Source: Roseateles noduli (GTDB lineage Bacteria; Pseudomonadota; Gammaproteobacteria; Burkholderiales; Burkholderiaceae_C). Taken from it: a DNA stretch of 64,000 nt. Where the stretch lies: assembly GCA_002205125.1 (NCBI GenBank), contig NIOE01000011.1:62001-126000 (forward strand), in the 5' to 3' direction. The stretch's first letter is position 1. Each line of letters begins with the position of its first letter. Made by a program: the position numbers and the translations under genes. This document shows, piece after piece, positions 60,353 through 64,000 of this stretch. Under the pieces are notes generated by a model. It had not been told where the DNA came from. It was given only the letters and a program-made list of their open reading frames with translations, and did no database searches.

Positions 60353-62740
60353 TCAGGTGATCGGGATGAGCACCGGGCGCACGCCGACCGGCATGAATTC
60401 GCGCAGCCGGATGCCGATGTTCTTCCACTTGTGCGTGTTGGACCGGTAACCGAAGGCGCCCATCTCGTCGCTGCCCGGGCCGTCCTCCAGCACGCGGCGG
60501 TCGCAGTCCGGGCGCAGTTGCCCGTAGCCCGGTCGGCCGAACCATTCCGCGCCGAAACCCAGCCGCGCCTCGCCGGCGAAGACGCAGCCGAAGTGCTGCG
60601 GCAGCCGGTCGCCGTCGCCGCGGAACCAGCAGAACTTCAGGCAGCTGCCGCCCTGGCCGGTGCCGGCGGCGATGCCGTGCGCGTCCTGGTTGTCACGGAC
60701 CTGCAGCCGGTGGACGAAGAGCGCGCCTTCGCCGCGCGCGGTCTGCACGCGGGTGCGGCCGAAGCAGGTCAGTCCCTGCACGCGCAGGTCGGCGCCCCAG
60801 GCGAGTTCCGGGTCGCCGCTGGCCGCGCCTATCGCCAGCGCCGGCGCGGCGGCCGCGAGACCGGCGCCCGCGTCGACGATGCTGTCGACCAGCGTCAGCG
60901 CGTAGCCGGTGTCCACCGCCAGGGCGCCGGCGATGCTGCGTTCCACCTGCAGCACCGGCACCTGGTCGAAGGCGTCGCGCTCCGCGCCCGCCAGGCCGTA
61001 GGCGCCGTCGAGCTGGAACGCCCGCCGCAGCGGCGCGCGCGTGCCGGTGACGCTGCCGTCGAGCACTTGCCCGCCGCCCGGATCGAGCGTGCAGCCGAGC
61101 ACCCGCAGCTCGCCCAGCGCGGCCTGCATCACCAGGGCGTCGGCGGCCGGGAAAGCGGCATCGCGGGTCAGGTAGAGGCCCTCCAGCAGCAGCGACAGCC
61201 CGTCGACCGCGGGCGCCCCCGCGCCGCCGATCTGCGCCGGGCGCGCGCGCAGCGGCTGCACCAGCCGGATCACCGGCCGCTCGCCCGGGGCCGCCCGGAT
61301 CCACAGCGGCTGCGCCAGCCGCAGCGACCGCACGCCGCCGTCATTGCCGATGCCGGCGATCGCGGCCAGATCCAGCCGGTGCGTCTGGCTGTCGCCGATC
61401 TCGATCACCAGCGGCCGCGTGCGTGCCGGCAGGTCGGCCAGCGTCTCCTGCAGGCCCTCGTCGTCGTCGAACCAGTCGATGCGGACCAGGTCGTAGTCGC
61501 GGCCGTCGGGCCAGGTCGGCGGCAGCGGCGTGCGCAGTGCCGGCGACGGATGCGCGCCGGTAGGGCCGCCGAAGCCATAGGTGGCCGAGACGAGCAGCCC
61601 GTCGCGCAACGGCTCCGCGCGCAGCGTCGGATCCGCGACGTCGACGCCGAAGACGAGGCGGCCCCGTTCCGGATCGACGGCCACTTCCCAGCGTCGCAGC
61701 GGTGGCGCGAGCCCGGTCTCCCAGGCGCAGAGGTTGGCGCCGCGCACGCGCCAGTCGTGCTCGGGGAAGGCGTCGGCCGGCAGGTGCAGCACCAGGCCGA
61801 CCGCGCCATCGCCCGGCCGGGCCTCGTGCGGGTCGTCGTAGCGGACCACCTGGATGTACCTGTCCGGACGGCCGGTCGGCGCATCGGTCGTCAGCCGCGC
61901 GCGCGGCATGGGCCCGGGGACCTCATCCTCGGTGGCCAGCCGCGGCGGATCCTCGTCCGCATGCGGCCGGTGCGTGTTGAACAGCGGCCAGGGCTCGCCC
62001 TGAGCCTGGACATCGAAGCGCACCGCGAGCGCGGCCTTCTCCGGGAACGGCGGCGCGGGCGGCACGGGCGCCGGCACCGGCGCGATCGCGCGGAACACCG
62101 GCCGCGACAGCGGCACCTGGTAGTCCTCCAGCCGCCACAGCATCACCGCGAGGTTGGGCAGGTTCCAGCCGGACATCCCGCGCGCGGGCGGCTTGACGTC
62201 GACGACGCGCGCCAGCGGATCGAAGGCGCCGTCGACCAGCGACAGCAACGCCGGATCGCGCAGCGACGCGGTGCCGCCCCGCACCGGGCTGCGCGGATCG
62301 AGCCGCGGCGTCTGCCGCGGGCGGCCGCCGGCATCGGGGCGCTGGTGGTTCAGGTGCTGGTGCCACGCCAGGCGCTCGCGCATCTCGACCGCGTGCGCGG
62401 CCCAGCCGGACAGCGTGAACACCTGCGACTCGACCGCGCCCAGCGTGCCCTTGCGGCGGCGATGGAAGACGGTGCGGGCCACGTCCGCGCGCAGCGTCCA
62501 CGGGTCGCCGGACAGGCGCGAGGTGCCCAGCAGGTCGGCGATGTAGGCGACGACCCAGTCGTCGCAATGCTCGATGAACAGGTCGTGGTATTGCGCGTCG
62601 ACGCGCGCGTGCAGCGCGGCGAAGGCGTCCTCGATCGCGCCGAGGAAGGCCGCGAGCTGCCCCGGCGGCGACTGCTCCGCGTCGCGCTGGCGGTAGACCT
62701 CGGGCAGGCGCTCGACGAGCGGGAGTCGGGGCGAGCTCAT
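60353..62740 (-). CDS. Phage tail protein I-like baseplate component
   Basis: A 795-residue protein. The N-terminal ~210 residues resemble P2 gpI/Afp12-type baseplate wedge proteins (LVERLPEVYRQRD, FLGAIEDAFAALHARVDAQY, DWVVAYIADLLGTSRLSGDP, RRRKGTLGAVESQVFTLSGW). The C-terminal part is beta-rich with repeats (DGLSLLLEGLYLTRDAAFPA, YALTLVDSIVDAGAG) suggesting a fused beta-helix. ATG 62740 overlaps the upstream stop (ATGA). It should connect baseplate to fibres. Confidence 0.78.
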   Translation of the reverse strand: MSSPRLPLVERLPEVYRQRDAEQSPPGQLAAFLGAIEDAFAALHARVDAQYHDLFIEHCDDWVVAYIADLLGTSRLSGDPWTLRADVARTVFHRRRKGTLGAVESQVFTLSGWAAHAVEMRERLAWHQHLNHQRPDAGGRPRQTPRLDPRSPVRGGTASLRDPALLSLVDGAFDPLARVVDVKPPARGMSGWNLPNLAVMLWRLEDYQVPLSRPVFRAIAPVPAPVPPAPPFPEKAALAVRFDVQAQGEPWPLFNTHRPHADEDPPRLATEDEVPGPMPRARLTTDAPTGRPDRYIQVVRYDDPHEARPGDGAVGLVLHLPADAFPEHDWRVRGANLCAWETGLAPPLRRWEVAVDPERGRLVFGVDVADPTLRAEPLRDGLLVSATYGFGGPTGAHPSPALRTPLPPTWPDGRDYDLVRIDWFDDDEGLQETLADLPARTRPLVIEIGDSQTHRLDLAAIAGIGNDGGVRSLRLAQPLWIRAAPGERPVIRLVQPLRARPAQIGGAGAPAVDGLSLLLEGLYLTRDAAFPAADALVMQAALGELRVLGCTLDPGGGQVLDGSVTGTRAPLRRAFQLDGAYGLAGAERDAFDQVPVLQVERSIAGALAVDTGYALTLVDSIVDAGAGLAAAAPALAIGAASGDPELAWGADLRVQGLTCFGRTRVQTARGEGALFVHRLQVRDNQDAHGIAAGTGQGGSCLKFCWFRGDGDRLPQHFGCVFAGEARLGFGAEWFGRPGYGQLRPDCDRRVLEDGPGSDEMGAFGYRSNTHKWKNIGIRLREFMPVGVRPVLIPIT

Positions 62741-64000
62741 GGCGCGGGGCCCTCCTTGTCGGCGGCGATCTGCAGTTGCAACGCGCTCTCGGACAGCGTC
62801 AGCACGCGGTCGCCAGGGCAGGCGATCGAGCGCCGCGTCGGCGGCAGGTTCAGCAGCGGCGTGGTGATGAGCGTCGTCGACAGCAGCAACGGCTCGGCCA
62901 GCGCCAGCGCCAGCGGCGACGCGGCGGCGGCGGTGGCCGCGGCGACCGCGTCGGCGGACCCGGGTAGCAGCGGCAGCAGCGGCAACAGCGGCAGCAGCAC
63001 GGGCACCGTCGACATCGACACCAGCCGCACCCAGTTCACGCCGACGACGTGCTGCACCGCGGCCACCACCTGCGAGCCATGCACGCCTTCGCCGAACTGG
63101 CGGCGGCGCCAGTCGAAGAGCCCCTGCTGGTCGGCCGGCAGGCCGTCGTCGTCGATGTCGCCCTCGCTGACGCCGAGCGCGCGCAGGATCAGCGGACGCA
63201 GGTCCTCGGCCCGGCGCGACGGGTCGATGCCGACGATCAGCCGCATCCGCACCGGCGTGCGGCCGCCCTGCGCGACCAGCACCTGGCAACGCGCCGCGCC
63301 GCGCGTGCGCACGGCCGCCCGCAACGCCGCGGCGGCGACCTCGGCATCGGCGGCCAGCGTCCCGCGCGTCAGCAGCGTGACCCGCACCACCGGCGCGCCG
63401 TCGAGCTGCGCCCAGGCCGCGCGCGCCTTCAGCACGCCGGGGATCGCCAGCGCCTCGGCCTCGTGGTCGGTCAGGCTGACGATGCGGCCCAGGCTCTGCA
63501 TCGTGCCGGGCGCGGCCACGCGCGCCCCGTCGGCGCGTTCGGACTCCGCGCCCTCGGTCACCGGCTCGAGCAGCAGCGCGGCGTCCAGCCCCGGCGGCTT
63601 GCGGTCGATGCTCGGCCTGGCGTCCGGCTTCAACGGCCCGTGCGCGCCGTCGCCGGTGCGCCAGACCGCGACCACGTTGCCCCGGCCAGTGCGCAGCCGC
63701 GCGCCGCTCTTGCCGTCGCCGAACTGGACCCAGCTCCGGCCCTCGGCGTCCTCGCGGACGATGAAGACCTGCTCCGCCGGGCCGCGGCCGAACAGGCTGT
63801 CGACGGCGTTCCATTCGACACCGTCGACCCAGATCCGGACCTGCGGCACCAGCGGCGGCGAGCGGGTCGCGTCCAGCAGGTGCGTCAGCGGCGCCTTGGG
63901 CAGCACGAAGCTCTGGAACACCGCCCTCGCGTCGCCGTCGCCGAGCGGCACGCGCGCCTCGGTCTTGCCCTGCGTCGCCGCGACGAGATTGCCGTGCACG
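62737..64000 (-). CDS. Putative baseplate assembly protein (gpJ-like), N-terminus outside window
   Basis: The last ~420 residues of a larger protein that continues past the window end. Segments VQFGDGKSGARLRTGRGNVV, LTDHEAEALAIPGVLKARA, RCQVLVAQGGRTP and VRMRLIVGIDPSRRAEDLRP match the baseplate J-like/Afp11 type. Near the C-terminus a Leu/Pro/Ala-rich stretch (VPVLLPLLPLLPLLPGSADA) is unusual and resembles a hydrophobic insert. It precedes the tail-I gene by a four-base overlap. More structural genes (sheath, tube, ATPase) are expected beyond 64000. Confidence 0.78.
   Translation of the reverse strand, partial: VHGNLVAATQGKTEARVPLGDGDARAVFQSFVLPKAPLTHLLDATRSPPLVPQVRIWVDGVEWNAVDSLFGRGPAEQVFIVREDAEGRSWVQFGDGKSGARLRTGRGNVVAVWRTGDGAHGPLKPDARPSIDRKPPGLDAALLLEPVTEGAESERADGARVAAPGTMQSLGRIVSLTDHEAEALAIPGVLKARAAWAQLDGAPVVRVTLLTRGTLAADAEVAAAALRAAVRTRGAARCQVLVAQGGRTPVRMRLIVGIDPSRRAEDLRPLILRALGVSEGDIDDDGLPADQQGLFDWRRRQFGEGVHGSQVVAAVQHVVGVNWVRLVSMSTVPVLLPLLPLLPLLPGSADAVAAATAAAASPLALALAEPLLLSTTLITTPLLNLPPTRRSIACPGDRVLTLSESALQLQIAADKEGPAP

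Overview
The window is high-GC DNA in which almost every base is coding. Gene content points to a betaproteobacterium of the Burkholderiales, most likely the Roseateles/Mitsuaria/Rubrivivax group: the dapC-dapD-pilU-dapE-prmB run, the smc-zipA pair, lexA with CTG-N10-CAG boxes, an ohrR-ohr pair, and a secreted chitosanase. The taxonomic placement is an inference from these genes; no rRNA or tRNA gene was seen.

Layout. 1-7.9 kb: accessory genes. They include the 3' end of a secreted protein, a GH46 chitosanase with a ricin-type lectin domain and a lipobox, an NmrA-like reductase, several unknown small proteins in ATGA-coupled order, a frameshifted Ig-like lipoprotein with a decayed second copy, a glycine-zipper lipoprotein and an amino-acid racemase. 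7.9-10.8 kb: organosulfur genes (sulfonate-binding protein, flavin monooxygenase, thiol dioxygenase). 10.8-13.0 kb: ligA. 13.1-21.9 kb: a compact type IVb pilus locus (pilin, TcpQ-like protein, secretin, PilO, PilP, PilQ ATPase, PilR, PilT transglycosylase). 21.8-27.0 kb: a CNNM/CorC-type membrane protein and a 1219-residue hybrid histidine kinase. 27.0-31.5 kb: a bacterial NHEJ operon (ku-ligD) and a phosphoribosyltransferase. 31.5-32.4 kb: two unknown genes. 32.7-37.4 kb: zipA and smc. 37.5-47.4 kb: queF, a SET-domain protein, lysine/diaminopimelate genes, prmB, an ABC-F ATPase and the ohrR-ohr peroxide module. 47.5-49.3 kb: asparaginase and lexA, divergent around two SOS boxes.

49.3-64 kb is the most interesting part. 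It is the distal end of a minus-strand operon for a contractile injection system (eCIS or phage-tail-like particle). It holds a baseplate protein running off the window, a tail-protein-I-like protein, a 1268-residue DUF6519/beta-helix fibre-like protein and a small beta-domain protein. These are followed by four consecutive, translationally packed putative cargo or accessory proteins. All four carry the same N-terminal motif CxCGGxCPRC. Two also have a DUF4157 domain, one of them joined to a lysozyme-like domain, and another has an HEGNH metalloprotease motif. The shared leader looks like a candidate loading or processing signal and is the best lead for a new system here.

A second theme is in-frame short tandem repeats (mostly 12 bp) inside many coding sequences. 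A third is short ATGA/GTGA overlaps between genes, which suggest translational coupling. All calls rest on reading the sequence and on remembered family features; no database search was made.
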